Below, one piece after another: positions 54,443 to 63,104 of a stretch of 64,000 nt of DNA; within the stretch, counting starts at the first letter, position 1; each line of letters starts with the position of its first letter. The stretch spans positions 1-64,000 of the forward strand of contig NZ_LZSC01000057.1 of the NCBI RefSeq assembly GCF_001665235.1, given 5' to 3'. Below the pieces are notes generated by a model. That model saw nothing but the letters and a program-made list of their open reading frames with translations. It did not search any database and was not told the DNA's origin. Position numbers and translations under genes: made by a program. Origin of the DNA: Mycobacterium sp. 1100029.7. GTDB taxonomy: Bacteria > Actinomycetota > Actinomycetes > Mycobacteriales > Mycobacteriaceae.

Positions 54443-54895
54443 ATGGTCTGCATGAGTGATAGCGGGCGCGAAATCACCAACCTGATCTACACCTACGCCG
54501 AGCGGCTCGACGGCGGTGACCTGGACGGAGTGGCCGCACTCTTTGCGCACGGGCGCATCTGTGGCGTGGAGGACGGACCGCCGGAAACGGTGTTCGACGG
54601 CTCCGCCCGGGTGCGCCAGATGTACGAGATGGCCACCCGTCTCTACGAGGACGGCACACCCAAGACCAAGCACAACACGACCAATGTGCAACTGCACATC
54701 GATGAACAGGCGGGGACCGCGCGCAGCACGTCCTACTACTGCGTCACCCAAGCCACCACGGACCTGCCGCTGCAGGTGATCGTCACCGGGCATTACAAGG
54801 ACACCTTTCACCGGGTGGACGGCGCCTGGTGGTTCGACAGCCGCATCATGTTCGTCGACCAGGTCGGCGACGTCAGCCAGCACCTGAAGTTCTGA
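54443..54895 (+). CDS. SnoaL-like/nuclear transport factor 2-fold protein
   Basis: 150 residues from ATG 54443 (or 147 from ATG 54452). The pattern is that of SnoaL_4-type domains: REITNLIYTYAERLDGGDLDGVAALFAHG at the start, TKHNTTNVQLHID in the middle and YKDTFHRVDGAWWFDSRIMFVD at the end. Such folds act as small cyclases, isomerases, dehydratases or ring-hydroxylating oxygenase beta-like subunits; no catalytic assignment is possible. First gene of a four-gene + strand run. The open frame continues upstream across the divergent gene, but this is shadow. Confidence 0.8.
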   Translation: MVCMSDSGREITNLIYTYAERLDGGDLDGVAALFAHGRICGVEDGPPETVFDGSARVRQMYEMATRLYEDGTPKTKHNTTNVQLHIDEQAGTARSTSYYCVTQATTDLPLQVIVTGHYKDTFHRVDGAWWFDSRIMFVDQVGDVSQHLKF

Positions 54896-54899
54896 CCGC

Positions 54900-56105
54900 G
54901 TGGTGGCAACGGATCCGTTCGACATCGCCGGCGTATTGGCCGATGCGCAGCGCAAAGAGACGTTAACCGATTGGGGCCCAGGCGAATTCGAAGGACCGCT
55001 ACGGGTACTACTCGACGACTACGCCCACGCCGACCTCAACGCCATCGGCGTGCACGTCCTGCGCTCGGGCATCGTGCACAGCCTGCGCATGCGGTTGCGC
55101 GCGCAGGAGTGGATCCGTCGGCACCCGGAGATTCTCGACGAGCAGGTGACCGCGCCGATCGTCGTCGTCGGCATGATGCGCAGCGGCACCACCCTGCTGC
55201 AGCGACTGCTGGCCGCGGACCCGCGGTTGGGCTGCGCCTACGGCTGGGAGGTGGTCGAGGTCGCCCCGCGACTGGACTACCGGTTCGCCGACCAGCCCGA
55301 TCCCCGCATCGCGATCAGTGAAGCGCGAGAGACGAAGTCGCGCGAGCTGGCGCCGGACCTGTTCGCCATCCACCCGATGTACGCGCGAGAACCCGAGGAA
55401 GAGATCGTCTTTCTGGCCGACGCGTTCTTGTCCCACGTCCCCGAATCCGGTGCCCACCTGCCGCACTACCGGTCCTGGCTGGACGAACAGGACTTCGCCC
55501 CCGCCTACGACTACCTGCACCGGATGCTGCAATTCATCAGCTGGCAGAAGCGACAATGTTCTCTCGGGCGGCACCGCCCGCTGCAGCGCTGGGTGCTCAA
55601 ATCGCCTGCGCACCTGGGCTATCTGGACGCGCTGCGGGCGCGTTTTCCCGACCTGCACGTCGTGCACATGCATCGCGACCCGCGCACCACGATCGCCTCG
55701 GGCGCCAGCCTGAACGCCACCCTGCACGCGATGCACGCCGACACCGTGGACTTGCCCCGGGTCGGTGCGCAGTGGTTGCAGCGGATGGGCTGGACCAATG
55801 ATCGGGCCATGTCGATCCGCGACGGGTGGGGCGATCAAGCCTCGCTGGTCACCGACATCGGGTTCGACGACGCCGTAGCCGATCCGATCGGGCAGGTGGC
55901 CCGCGTCTACGACGCGATCGGCCTGCCCCTGACCGCCGCCGCCGAGGACGCGATGCGCCGCTGGCTGCGTGAGCGTCCCCGCGAGGGCGCCCGCCCGCCC
56001 TACGGGCTGGAGAACTACGGCTTACGTCCCGAGCAGGTCGACGAGCGATTCATGATGTACAACAAGCGTTTTGGACAGCAAATCGGAGGAACAGCGCATG
56101 CCTGA
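54900..56105 (+). CDS. Sulfotransferase family protein
   Basis: 401 residues from GTG 54900, four bases after the SnoaL-like stop. The 5'-PSB loop for PAPS is GMMRSGTTLLQRLL (about residue 92); the 3' phosphate region is KSPAHLGYL followed by HMHRDPRTTIAS. This is the large Sulfotransfer_3 type common in mycobacteria, some of which sulfate lipids or glycolipids. The C-terminus overlaps the next gene by eight bases. Acceptor unknown. Neighbouring oxidoreductases suggest that it acts on a hydroxylated lipid or terpenoid, which is inference. Confidence 0.85.
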   Translation: MVATDPFDIAGVLADAQRKETLTDWGPGEFEGPLRVLLDDYAHADLNAIGVHVLRSGIVHSLRMRLRAQEWIRRHPEILDEQVTAPIVVVGMMRSGTTLLQRLLAADPRLGCAYGWEVVEVAPRLDYRFADQPDPRIAISEARETKSRELAPDLFAIHPMYAREPEEEIVFLADAFLSHVPESGAHLPHYRSWLDEQDFAPAYDYLHRMLQFISWQKRQCSLGRHRPLQRWVLKSPAHLGYLDALRARFPDLHVVHMHRDPRTTIASGASLNATLHAMHADTVDLPRVGAQWLQRMGWTNDRAMSIRDGWGDQASLVTDIGFDDAVADPIGQVARVYDAIGLPLTAAAEDAMRRWLRERPREGARPPYGLENYGLRPEQVDERFMMYNKRFGQQIGGTAHA

Positions 56106-57342
56106 GGATCCCGTCGCGACCGCGTCCCAGCACGAACAGGAACTGGCGGCCCTGGACCTGATCGAACACCCGGTCGTCAAAGCGGCCTATCGAAGCGTGG
56201 CCGAAACCTGGCTGGGCCGGGCCAAGGCGTCCGAGGCGATGCGCGAGCGATTCGACGACGCCTTCGCCGAGGTGATGTTCTCCGCGGCGGTGTGGTCGTC
56301 CAACCAGGACAAGCTGCGGCCCAAGGTCAGCTGCATCACCCGGCTCGCGCACCCGGTGCAGGGCCGCAACATTCCCGGATCGCGTTGGGGTATCGACAAT
56401 CCCGACAGCGTGTACCGGGTGATCCCGATCTCGGGCGACGAGCGCTACGAGATTCACGGTCGCGTCGGCCAACACCGCATGACCGAGAATTACTTCACGC
56501 TGTGGGACGCGAACATGGGCACCGTCGCCGTGCTCAACGGCCGCACCATGGCCGTCGACTCCGACGGCAGCTACACCATCACCGTGGACTCCGACCCCGC
56601 CAACGGCCGTCCCAATCACGTGCAGACCACCGCACAGGCGCACGAGTTCTACATCCGCGACGTCCTGCTGGACTGGGGCCGCGACGACCCCAATCACATT
56701 GAGGTGCAACGGCTTGGCGGACCTGCGGCCACTCCGGCGCGCACCCTGGACGAGCAGGCCGAGGCCACCGCGTCGATGATGGACTACTTCGCGAACTTCA
56801 CCGGAAAGCTCAGCCACGGTGTGTACAAGATGCCGGCCAATCATTTCAACCTGGCCTGGTCGGCCGACAAGGTCGGCGCCATGCGTAATCAGGTGTACGT
56901 GATGGGCCGCTTCGAACTCGGGCCCGACGAGGCGTTCGTGGTCGACCTCAGTGACGGCGGCGCGGAGTATTTCACCGTTCCGCTGAGCAATATCTGGGGC
57001 ACCACTTTGGATCTGGTCGACCGCACCGGCAGCCTCAACAAGGCGCAGTCGGTCGCCAACGAGGACGGCACCTACACCTACGTGATCTCCCCCACCGATC
57101 CCGGTGTGGCCAACTGGATCGACTCCGATGGTCTACGCGAGGCCATCCTGACGCTGCGGATGGCCGAGTTCGGCGAGGCCGGTCCCCGCGAAGATCTCGG
57201 CGCACGCGGACGGGTGGTCAAACTGGACCAGCTCGACGCGGAGGTGCCGCACCTGCCGCGGGTCAGCGCGCAACAGCGGGCCACTGAACTGGCGCAGCGC
57301 CGCACGGCGTATCTGCGCCGGCTACCGGAAGGAACGATCTAG
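56098..57342 (+). CDS. DUF1214-type protein of unknown function
   Basis: 414 residues from ATG 56098, overlapping the sulfotransferase end, with GGAGG upstream. The middle shows a beta-rich region with YRVIPISGDERYEIHGRV; the C-terminal part GRFELGPDEAFVVD, SNIWGTTLDLVDRTGSLN and YTYVISPTDPGVANWID resembles DUF1214. I know of no enzymatic function. No signal peptide or membrane segment. It is translationally coupled to the sulfotransferase and followed two bases later by an SDR gene, so the three belong together. Confidence 0.6.
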   Translation: MPEDPVATASQHEQELAALDLIEHPVVKAAYRSVAETWLGRAKASEAMRERFDDAFAEVMFSAAVWSSNQDKLRPKVSCITRLAHPVQGRNIPGSRWGIDNPDSVYRVIPISGDERYEIHGRVGQHRMTENYFTLWDANMGTVAVLNGRTMAVDSDGSYTITVDSDPANGRPNHVQTTAQAHEFYIRDVLLDWGRDDPNHIEVQRLGGPAATPARTLDEQAEATASMMDYFANFTGKLSHGVYKMPANHFNLAWSADKVGAMRNQVYVMGRFELGPDEAFVVDLSDGGAEYFTVPLSNIWGTTLDLVDRTGSLNKAQSVANEDGTYTYVISPTDPGVANWIDSDGLREAILTLRMAEFGEAGPREDLGARGRVVKLDQLDAEVPHLPRVSAQQRATELAQRRTAYLRRLPEGTI

Positions 57343-57344
57343 AC

Positions 57345-58175
57345 ATGTCGCGCTGGCTGATCACGGGTTGCTCCACCGGCTTTGGCCGCGAGATTGCGCG
57401 CGCGGCTCTGGAAGCCGGCCACAGCGTGGTGGTGACCGCGCGGCGTGCCGACGCGGTGGCCGACATCGCCGACGAATTCCCCGGCCGCGCCGTGGCCGTG
57501 GCCCTGGACGTGACCGACGCCGACCAGATCGCCGCCGCGGTGTCAGCGGCCGACGAGGCGTTCGGCGGCATCGACGTCCTGGTCAACAACGCCGGTCACG
57601 GTTATTTGTCCTCAGTCGAAGAGGGCGAGGACGCCGAGGTTCGAAAGTTGTTCGACGTCAACTACTTCGGGGCCGTCGACATGATCAAGGCGGTACTGCC
57701 GGCGATGCGCACCCGCGGGTCGGGGCACATCATCAACATCTCCTCGATGACCGGCCTGGTGGCCAACCCGCCCAACGCCTACTACTCGTCGACCAAGTTC
57801 GCGCTTGAGGCGGTCACCGAGGCGCTGGCCGCCGAGGTGCGTCCGCTGGGCATCAAGGTGACGGCCATCGAGCCGGGCGCCTTTCGCACCGACTGGGCGA
57901 CGCGGTCGATGAAGGAATCGAGCAGCCCGATCTCCGACTACGCCGACGTGGCCGCGCGCAAGGACCTGATCAAGCAGTTCGCCGATCATCTGCCGGGTGA
58001 CCCGAAGAAGGTGGCCGACGCGGTGCTGATGGTGACCACGCTCGAGGAGCCCCCGCTGCGGTTGCTGCTGGGACGCGACGTGCTGAAGGCCATGCGGGAC
58101 AAGATCTCTGCGATGTCGGCGTCGATCGAGGAGTGGAAGGCCGTCACCAAGGACGTGAACTTCCCGGAATCGTAA
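57345..58175 (+). CDS. SDR-family oxidoreductase
   Basis: 276 residues. TGCSTGFGREIA is the nucleotide motif, NNAGHGYL follows the fourth strand, and the catalytic Ser lies in ISSMTG with YSSTK. TARR after the second strand suggests NADP(H). It is a classical SDR of the type often annotated as short-chain or retinol dehydrogenase-like; substrate unknown. Last gene of the SnoaL-sulfotransferase-DUF1214-SDR run; followed by repeats and hairpins before the convergent ung gene. Confidence 0.85.
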   Translation: MSRWLITGCSTGFGREIARAALEAGHSVVVTARRADAVADIADEFPGRAVAVALDVTDADQIAAAVSAADEAFGGIDVLVNNAGHGYLSSVEEGEDAEVRKLFDVNYFGAVDMIKAVLPAMRTRGSGHIINISSMTGLVANPPNAYYSSTKFALEAVTEALAAEVRPLGIKVTAIEPGAFRTDWATRSMKESSSPISDYADVAARKDLIKQFADHLPGDPKKVADAVLMVTTLEEPPLRLLLGRDVLKAMRDKISAMSASIEEWKAVTKDVNFPES

Positions 58176-58181
58176 GTCACT

Positions 58182-58238
58182 TCGCACCGAGCATCTCGCT
58201 TCTCACCGAGCGTCACGCTTCGCACCGAGCGTCACGCT
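58182..58238. repeat. Three head-to-tail 19-base repeats
   Basis: Units at 58182-58200, 58201-58219 and 58220-58238. The third reads TCGCACCGAGCGTCACGCT; the second differs from it at one position and the first at three (CATCTC for CGTCAC). The array begins seven bases after the SDR stop. It shares the GCGTCACGC word with the hairpins that follow. Confidence 0.85.
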
Positions 58239-58276
58239 GGCGTGACGGCCCACGCCCAGCGTCACGCCAGCGTGAC
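58230..58276. terminator. Two GCGTCACGC hairpins between convergent genes
   Basis: CGTCACGC-TG-GCGTGACG at 58230-58247 and GTCACGC-CA-GCGTGAC at 58261-58276 are perfect inverted repeats with very short centres. They lie between the convergent SDR and ung genes, where a two-way terminator is expected. There is no T-run, as is common in mycobacteria. They could equally be a mobile palindromic element. Confidence 0.45.
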
Positions 58277-58296
58277 TGCCGGCGCCGGGCGCCGCC

Positions 58297-58980
58297 TCAG
58301 GGCAGCTGCCAGTCGATCGGCTCGGCGCCCATCCCGGCGAGCAGCTCGTTGGCGCGGCTGAACGGACGCGAACCGAAGAATCCGCGCGACGCGGACAGCG
58401 GCGACGGGTGTGGCGACTCGATGGCCACGCAATTACCTTCGGCCAGCACCGGTTTGAGCGTCGACGCGTCGCGGCCCCACAGGATCGCCACCATCGGCTG
58501 CGAGCGCCCCACCAGAGCGCGGATGGCGCATTCGGTGACCGCCTCCCAGCCCTTACCGCGATGCGAGGCCGGAGTGCTTGGCCGCACGGTGAGAACCCTG
58601 TTCAACAGCAGCACGCCACGCTGCGCCCACGGCGTCAGATCACCGCACGCGGGTTTCGGGTAACCCAGGTCGGTCGAATACTCGTCGAAGATGTTGGACA
58701 AGCTGCGCGGTAGCGGCCGCACCTCGGGAGCCACCGAAAAGCTCAGGCCGACCGCATGCCCCGGCGTCGGATAGGGATCTTGCCCGACGATCAGCACCCG
58801 CACCTGATCGAACGGGAAGGTGAAGGCGCGCAACACGTTCGGGCCCGCGGGCAGATAGCGTCGGCCGGCCGCGATTTCATCGCGCAGAAACTGGCCCATC
58901 CGGGTGACCTGTTCAGCAACCGGCTCCAGCGCGGCCGCCCAGCCTGGCTCGACCAGTTCACTCAACGGACGCGCGGTCAT
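58297..58980 (-). CDS. ung: Uracil-DNA glycosylase
   Basis: 227 residues from ATG 58980, the length of mycobacterial Ung; nine upstream codons are open without a ribosome-binding site. The water-activating loop GQDPYPTPGHAVGLSFS, the uracil pocket LLLNRVLTV and the Leu-loop SPHPSPLSASRGFFGS are all present. It removes uracil from DNA. It lies 87 bases downstream of thiL on the same strand, as in M. tuberculosis. Confidence 0.96.
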   Translation of the reverse strand: MTARPLSELVEPGWAAALEPVAEQVTRMGQFLRDEIAAGRRYLPAGPNVLRAFTFPFDQVRVLIVGQDPYPTPGHAVGLSFSVAPEVRPLPRSLSNIFDEYSTDLGYPKPACGDLTPWAQRGVLLLNRVLTVRPSTPASHRGKGWEAVTECAIRALVGRSQPMVAILWGRDASTLKPVLAEGNCVAIESPHPSPLSASRGFFGSRPFSRANELLAGMGAEPIDWQLP

Positions 58981-59067
58981 GCCTGCTCTCTGACGGTCAC
59001 CGCGCAACCCTAACCCGCCCGATTCCGATTGCCCGTCTCCTCCCCGGGCCGTGCCCGGACCGTACCG

Positions 59068-60036
59068 TCACCGAGCAAAAGATTGCCAACCCGCGTATCC
59101 CAGCCAGTCGGTACCGTCGACGAGCACCCGGGCCGGGCCGTCGATCACCTGCCCGATCACCCGCCACCCCGGCGGCGGCGGACCGGCGAAACAGGCCACC
59201 AGCGCGTGGTCTTCGCCGCCGCCGAGCACCCACGACCACGGATCTTCGCCCGTCGCGGCGGCGGCCTCGCTCAGCGCGTCGTGATCGGCGGCCAGTGCCC
59301 CCGTGGACACGTCGATTCCCACACCCGATGCATCGGCGATGTGACGCAGGTCGGCAACCAGGCCGTCGGAGACGTCGATCATCGCCTGTGCCCCCGCGTC
59401 GGCGGCCACCACACCCTGACCGTAGGGCGGCGCGGGCACCAGGTGCCGCGCACGCAGATCGTCGAATCCGCTAATCTCTTTGTGCCACAATGAATACCCG
59501 GCAGCAGAGCGGCCCAGTTCGCCGGTGACGGCCAGCACCGATCCCGCCCGGGCGCCCGAGCGCAGCACCGGCGCCCGACCGTTCAGGTCGCCGAGCACCG
59601 CCACCGACAGCACCCACAACGGGGCGCTGACCAGGTCGCCGCCGGCGATGCCGGCGCCGATTCGCGCTGCCTCTTCCCACATGCCGTCGACCAAGGCGTC
59701 GGCGTCTGCCGCCGACGTGTCCGCGGGAGCACCGAAACCGACCACGAACGCGGTGGGCCGCCCGCCCATCGCCTCGATGTCGGCGGCGTTCTGCGCGATG
59801 GCCTTGCGGCCGACGTCGCGGGGCGTGGACCAGTCCAGCCGGAAATGCCGCCCGGCCACCAGCATGTCGGTCGACACCAGGGTGCGGCCGTCGCCGGCGG
59901 CCAGCACCGCCGCGTCGTCACCGGGTCCCAGCAGCACCTCCTCGGGCTGGCTGCGCGCGTGTACCAGGCGATCGATGACGGCGAACTCCCCGAGCTGTCC
60001 CAGGGTGGGCGATGGGGCGGATGTGTCGTCGGGCAT
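59068..60036 (-). CDS. thiL: Thiamine-monophosphate kinase
   Basis: 322 residues from ATG 60036, which has GGAGG at proper spacing; the open frame runs upstream without support. PurM/ThiL-fold landmarks: LLGPGDDAAVL near residue 45, VSTDMLVAGRHF, GRKAIAQNAADIEAMGG, MIDVSDGLVADL and VLGGGEDHALVA. It phosphorylates thiamine phosphate to thiamine diphosphate. In M. tuberculosis an insertion sequence follows this gene; here the DUF3515 gene is directly divergent. Confidence 0.94.
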   Translation of the reverse strand: MPDDTSAPSPTLGQLGEFAVIDRLVHARSQPEEVLLGPGDDAAVLAAGDGRTLVSTDMLVAGRHFRLDWSTPRDVGRKAIAQNAADIEAMGGRPTAFVVGFGAPADTSAADADALVDGMWEEAARIGAGIAGGDLVSAPLWVLSVAVLGDLNGRAPVLRSGARAGSVLAVTGELGRSAAGYSLWHKEISGFDDLRARHLVPAPPYGQGVVAADAGAQAMIDVSDGLVADLRHIADASGVGIDVSTGALAADHDALSEAAAATGEDPWSWVLGGGEDHALVACFAGPPPPGWRVIGQVIDGPARVLVDGTDWLGYAGWQSFAR

Positions 60037-60190
60037 GCCACCTCCTCCGGCGCGTTCGGCCACCCGGGGCCCTCGTCCAGCGGTCCCACCTGCGGTAAGT
60101 TGGGTCCCTGCCCGCGCAAGCGGACCGCGCCAGTGTATGAGATGGGAGGTGCCCGGTCCTCGACGCTGTCGGCGTCGACGCCGGGCGGTG

Positions 60191-60748
60191 ATGGCGACTT
60201 CGGAGACCGACGACCCAGGCGGACCCCCGCGGGCCCTGCTGATCGCCGCGGTTGCGTTGGCGGTCGTGGCGATCGGCGCCGTCCTCGTCATCGCGGCAAC
60301 CCGCCAGGCGCCGCCGCAGCCCGTCGCCCTTCCCGGCGTGCCGGCGCCGCAGGCGGACAGTGCGGCATGCCACGCGCTGTCGGCGGCACTGCCGGAGCGG
60401 CTCGGGGACTACCAGCGCGCATCGCTGGCGCAGCCCGCCCCCGAGGGCGCGACGGCCTGGCGCGCCGGCCCCGGCACCGAGCCGGTGGTGTTGCGGTGCG
60501 GGCTCGAACGTCCCACCGGCTTCGTGGTGGGATCCGCGATCCAGGTCGTCGACCAGGTGCAGTGGTTCGAGGTGGCCGGCGAGCAGCAATCCGCCGGTGA
60601 CGCAGGCAGATCCACCTGGTACACCGTCGACCGGCCGGTCTACGTCGCGCTGACCCTACCCGTGGGATCCGGGCCGACACCGATCCAGCAGCTCTCCGAG
60701 GTGATCGCCCGCACCGTCACGGCGGTGCCCATCGACCCGGCCCGTTGA
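60191..60748 (+). CDS. Membrane-anchored DUF3515 protein (Rv2980 homologue)
   Basis: 185 residues from ATG 60191. One N-terminal membrane segment (ALLIAAVALAVVAIGAVLVIAA) and an extracytoplasmic domain containing CHALSAALPERLGDY and VLRCGLERP, where two Cys may pair. DUF3515 is actinobacterial and uncharacterised. The frame is open far upstream across thiL, but only this part has the family features. It converges on ddlA with five bases between the stops. Confidence 0.8.
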   Translation: MATSETDDPGGPPRALLIAAVALAVVAIGAVLVIAATRQAPPQPVALPGVPAPQADSAACHALSAALPERLGDYQRASLAQPAPEGATAWRAGPGTEPVVLRCGLERPTGFVVGSAIQVVDQVQWFEVAGEQQSAGDAGRSTWYTVDRPVYVALTLPVGSGPTPIQQLSEVIARTVTAVPIDPAR

Positions 60749-60753
60749 AAAGG

Positions 60754-61863
60754 TCAGCGCAGGCCGACGCCGCGGGCCACGGCCGTTTCGACCATCGTCG
60801 CCAGCAGCGTGGCGTAGTCGATGCCGCTGGCCGCCCACATCCGCGGGTACATCGAGATCGTGGTGAATCCCGGCATCGTGTTGACCTCGTTGATCACCGG
60901 TCCGTCGTCGGTGAGGAAGAAGTCCACCCGCGCCAGGCCCTGGCCGTCGATGGCCTTGAACGCCCGGATCGCCAGTTCCCGCACCGCGTCGGCGACGTCG
61001 TCGTCTACCTTGGCGGGCACATCCAATTCGGCTGCGTCGTCGAGGTATTTGGTCGCGAAGTCGTAGAACCCGTCCTCGCGGCCCCGCACCCCGGCCACCC
61101 GGATTTCGCCGACGGTACTGGCTTCGATTGCGCCGTCAGGCATTTCGAGCACACCGCATTCCAGCTCGCGGCCGTTGATCGCGGCCTCGACGATCACCTT
61201 CGGGTCGTGGCGGCGCGCATCGGCCACCGCGGCGGCCAGCTGGTCCCAACTCGTCACCCGGTTCACGCCGATCGACGACCCGCCACGTGCGGGCTTGACG
61301 AACACCGGCAGGCCGAGCCGTTCGCACTCCTCGGCGGTCAGCGTCTGCCGCGACGGACGCAGCACCGCATGCGGGCCGACCGGAAGTCCTTCTGCCACAA
61401 GCAGCTTCTTGGTGAATTCCTTGTCCATCCCGACGGCGCTGGACAGCACCCCCGCACCGACGTACGGCACCCCGGCGAGCTCGAGCAGACCCTGGATGGT
61501 GCCGTCTTCGCCGTAGGGACCGTGCAGCACCGGGAACACCACGTCGACCGACCCCAGCACTTCGCCGGCCCCGGTCGACAGCGACACCAACTGGCCGCTG
61601 CGGCGCGGATCGGCCGGCAGCGCCAACTCGGTGCCCGACTCGACGGTTACCCCGGGCAGCTGCCGGTTGGTGATTGCCAACGCGTCCGGGTCGCCGTCGG
61701 TGAGCACCCACGACCCTTCGGGGGTGATGCCGATCGCCAGCACCTCGAACCGCTGCGGGTCGAGGTTGCGCAGGATGCTGCCCGCCGACACGCACGAGAT
61801 GGCGTGCTCGTTGCTGCGTCCGCCGAAAACAATCGCGACGCGCACCCGGCTACTGGCGTTCAC
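60754..61863 (-). CDS. ddlA: D-alanine--D-alanine ligase
   Basis: 369 residues from GTG 61863. N-terminal VAIVFGGRSNEHAISCVSA, HGPYGEDGTIQGLLEL, ATP-grasp FVKPARGGSSIGV, and the Mg/ADP site VINEVNTMPGFT. It makes the D-Ala-D-Ala dipeptide of peptidoglycan and is the target of D-cycloserine. It is 85 bases downstream of gpsA, the same order as Rv2982c-Rv2981c. Confidence 0.96.
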   Translation of the reverse strand: MNASSRVRVAIVFGGRSNEHAISCVSAGSILRNLDPQRFEVLAIGITPEGSWVLTDGDPDALAITNRQLPGVTVESGTELALPADPRRSGQLVSLSTGAGEVLGSVDVVFPVLHGPYGEDGTIQGLLELAGVPYVGAGVLSSAVGMDKEFTKKLLVAEGLPVGPHAVLRPSRQTLTAEECERLGLPVFVKPARGGSSIGVNRVTSWDQLAAAVADARRHDPKVIVEAAINGRELECGVLEMPDGAIEASTVGEIRVAGVRGREDGFYDFATKYLDDAAELDVPAKVDDDVADAVRELAIRAFKAIDGQGLARVDFFLTDDGPVINEVNTMPGFTTISMYPRMWAASGIDYATLLATMVETAVARGVGLR

Positions 61864-61948
61864 AACCTGGAGAGGCTACCGGTTGCGACTCCGATCGGCC
61901 GGGCCGCCGGTCGGTGACGGCGATTTTGCTGAGCCGACGCACCTGGCG

Positions 61949-62980
61949 TCATTCGGGCTTGGTGCTGCGGCCCAGCAGCAGCGCCATCGCTTCGTCGACG
62001 GAAAGGCCCTTGTAACAAACCCGGTGCACCGCGTCGGTCAGCGGCATCTCGACGTCGTAGCTGGAGGCCAGGGCGAGCACGGATTCGCTGGAAGTCACGC
62101 CTTCGACAACGTGCCCTTCCTTTCCTTCCAGGGCCGACTGCATGGTGGCGCCCCGGCCCAGCCGCTCACCCATCGAGCGGTTCCGGGAGTGCGGCGACGT
62201 GCAGGTGGCCACCAGGTCGCCCACGCCCGCCAGACCGGCCAGGGTGGCGCCCTTGGCGCCCAGCGCGATGCCCAGCCGCATGATCTCCGCCAGACCCCGG
62301 GTGATGATCGCCGCGGCGGTGTTCTCGCCCAGGCCGACGCCGACGGCCATGCCGCACGCGAGTGCGATCACGTTCTTGCAGGCACCACCGATTTCGGTGC
62401 CGACGACATCGCTGTTGGTGTACGGCCGGAAGTAGCCGGTGTTGAGCATGCGCTGAATGGCGACCGCGCGACCGCTGTCGCTGCAGGCCACCACCGTGGC
62501 AGCGGGCTGCTTCTGGGCGATCTCGCTGGCCAGGTTCGGTCCGGAGATGACCGCGACCTGCGACGTGTCGATGCCGGTGACCGAGACGATCACCTGGCTC
62601 ATCCGCATCAGCGTGTTCAGCTCGATGCCCTTGGCCAGACTGACCAGCGTCGCACCGCTGGCGATCAATCCGGACCACTGCTCGAGGTTGCTGCGCAGGT
62701 TCTGCGCGGGGACGCCCAGCAGCACGGTCGTCACCTGATCGAGCGCCTCGGCGGCGTCGGCGGTGGCGCGAATGCCCGGGGGCAGCGGCGTGCCGGGCAG
62801 GTAGGCCGGGTTGTACCGGGTGGCATTGATCTGCTCGGCGACATCGGAGCGCCGGGCCCACAGCCGGACGTCCGCGTCAGCTCCGCCGACCTCGGCGAGC
62901 ACCTTGGCCAGCGCCGTGCCCCACGCTCCGGCGCCCATCACCGCGATGGCCCCGGGTGAGGCGCCCGCTGTGCCGACCAT
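61949..62980 (-). CDS. gpsA: Glycerol-3-phosphate dehydrogenase [NAD(P)+]
   Basis: 343 residues from ATG 62980. NAD(P) motif VMGAGAWGTALAKVLAE, LVSLAKGIE, the catalytic Lys in GGACKNVIALACGMAVG and the C-terminal MGERLGRG. It supplies glycerol 3-phosphate for phospholipids. Divergent from fbiD with 124 bases between the starts. In M. tuberculosis this is gpdA2. Confidence 0.95.
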   Translation of the reverse strand: MVGTAGASPGAIAVMGAGAWGTALAKVLAEVGGADADVRLWARRSDVAEQINATRYNPAYLPGTPLPPGIRATADAAEALDQVTTVLLGVPAQNLRSNLEQWSGLIASGATLVSLAKGIELNTLMRMSQVIVSVTGIDTSQVAVISGPNLASEIAQKQPAATVVACSDSGRAVAIQRMLNTGYFRPYTNSDVVGTEIGGACKNVIALACGMAVGVGLGENTAAAIITRGLAEIMRLGIALGAKGATLAGLAGVGDLVATCTSPHSRNRSMGERLGRGATMQSALEGKEGHVVEGVTSSESVLALASSYDVEMPLTDAVHRVCYKGLSVDEAMALLLGRSTKPE

Positions 62981-63104
62981 GTCCCATCCCGATCTGTCAT
63001 CGACGCCGCATCTGCAGCCGCTACACCCTAGAACAGCCAGGCACGCTCGTCACCACCATGCTCGCCGACCGGTCCGAAACGCGGCGCTGGCAGGATTGGC
63101 TCTC

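Noticed and set aside
53498..54955. Upstream extension of the first SDR frame
   Set aside because: It runs antisense or out of frame through the second SDR and SnoaL genes. Only 52676-53497 has SDR motifs.
60109..60170. Possible third MIRU copy between thiL and the DUF3515 gene
   Set aside because: Only a short CGCAAGCGG word is shared; the stop-linked and start-linked parts of the repeat are missing.
59480..60190. Upstream extension of the DUF3515 frame
   Set aside because: Overlaps thiL on the other strand; Ser/Pro/Arg-rich shadow without family features.
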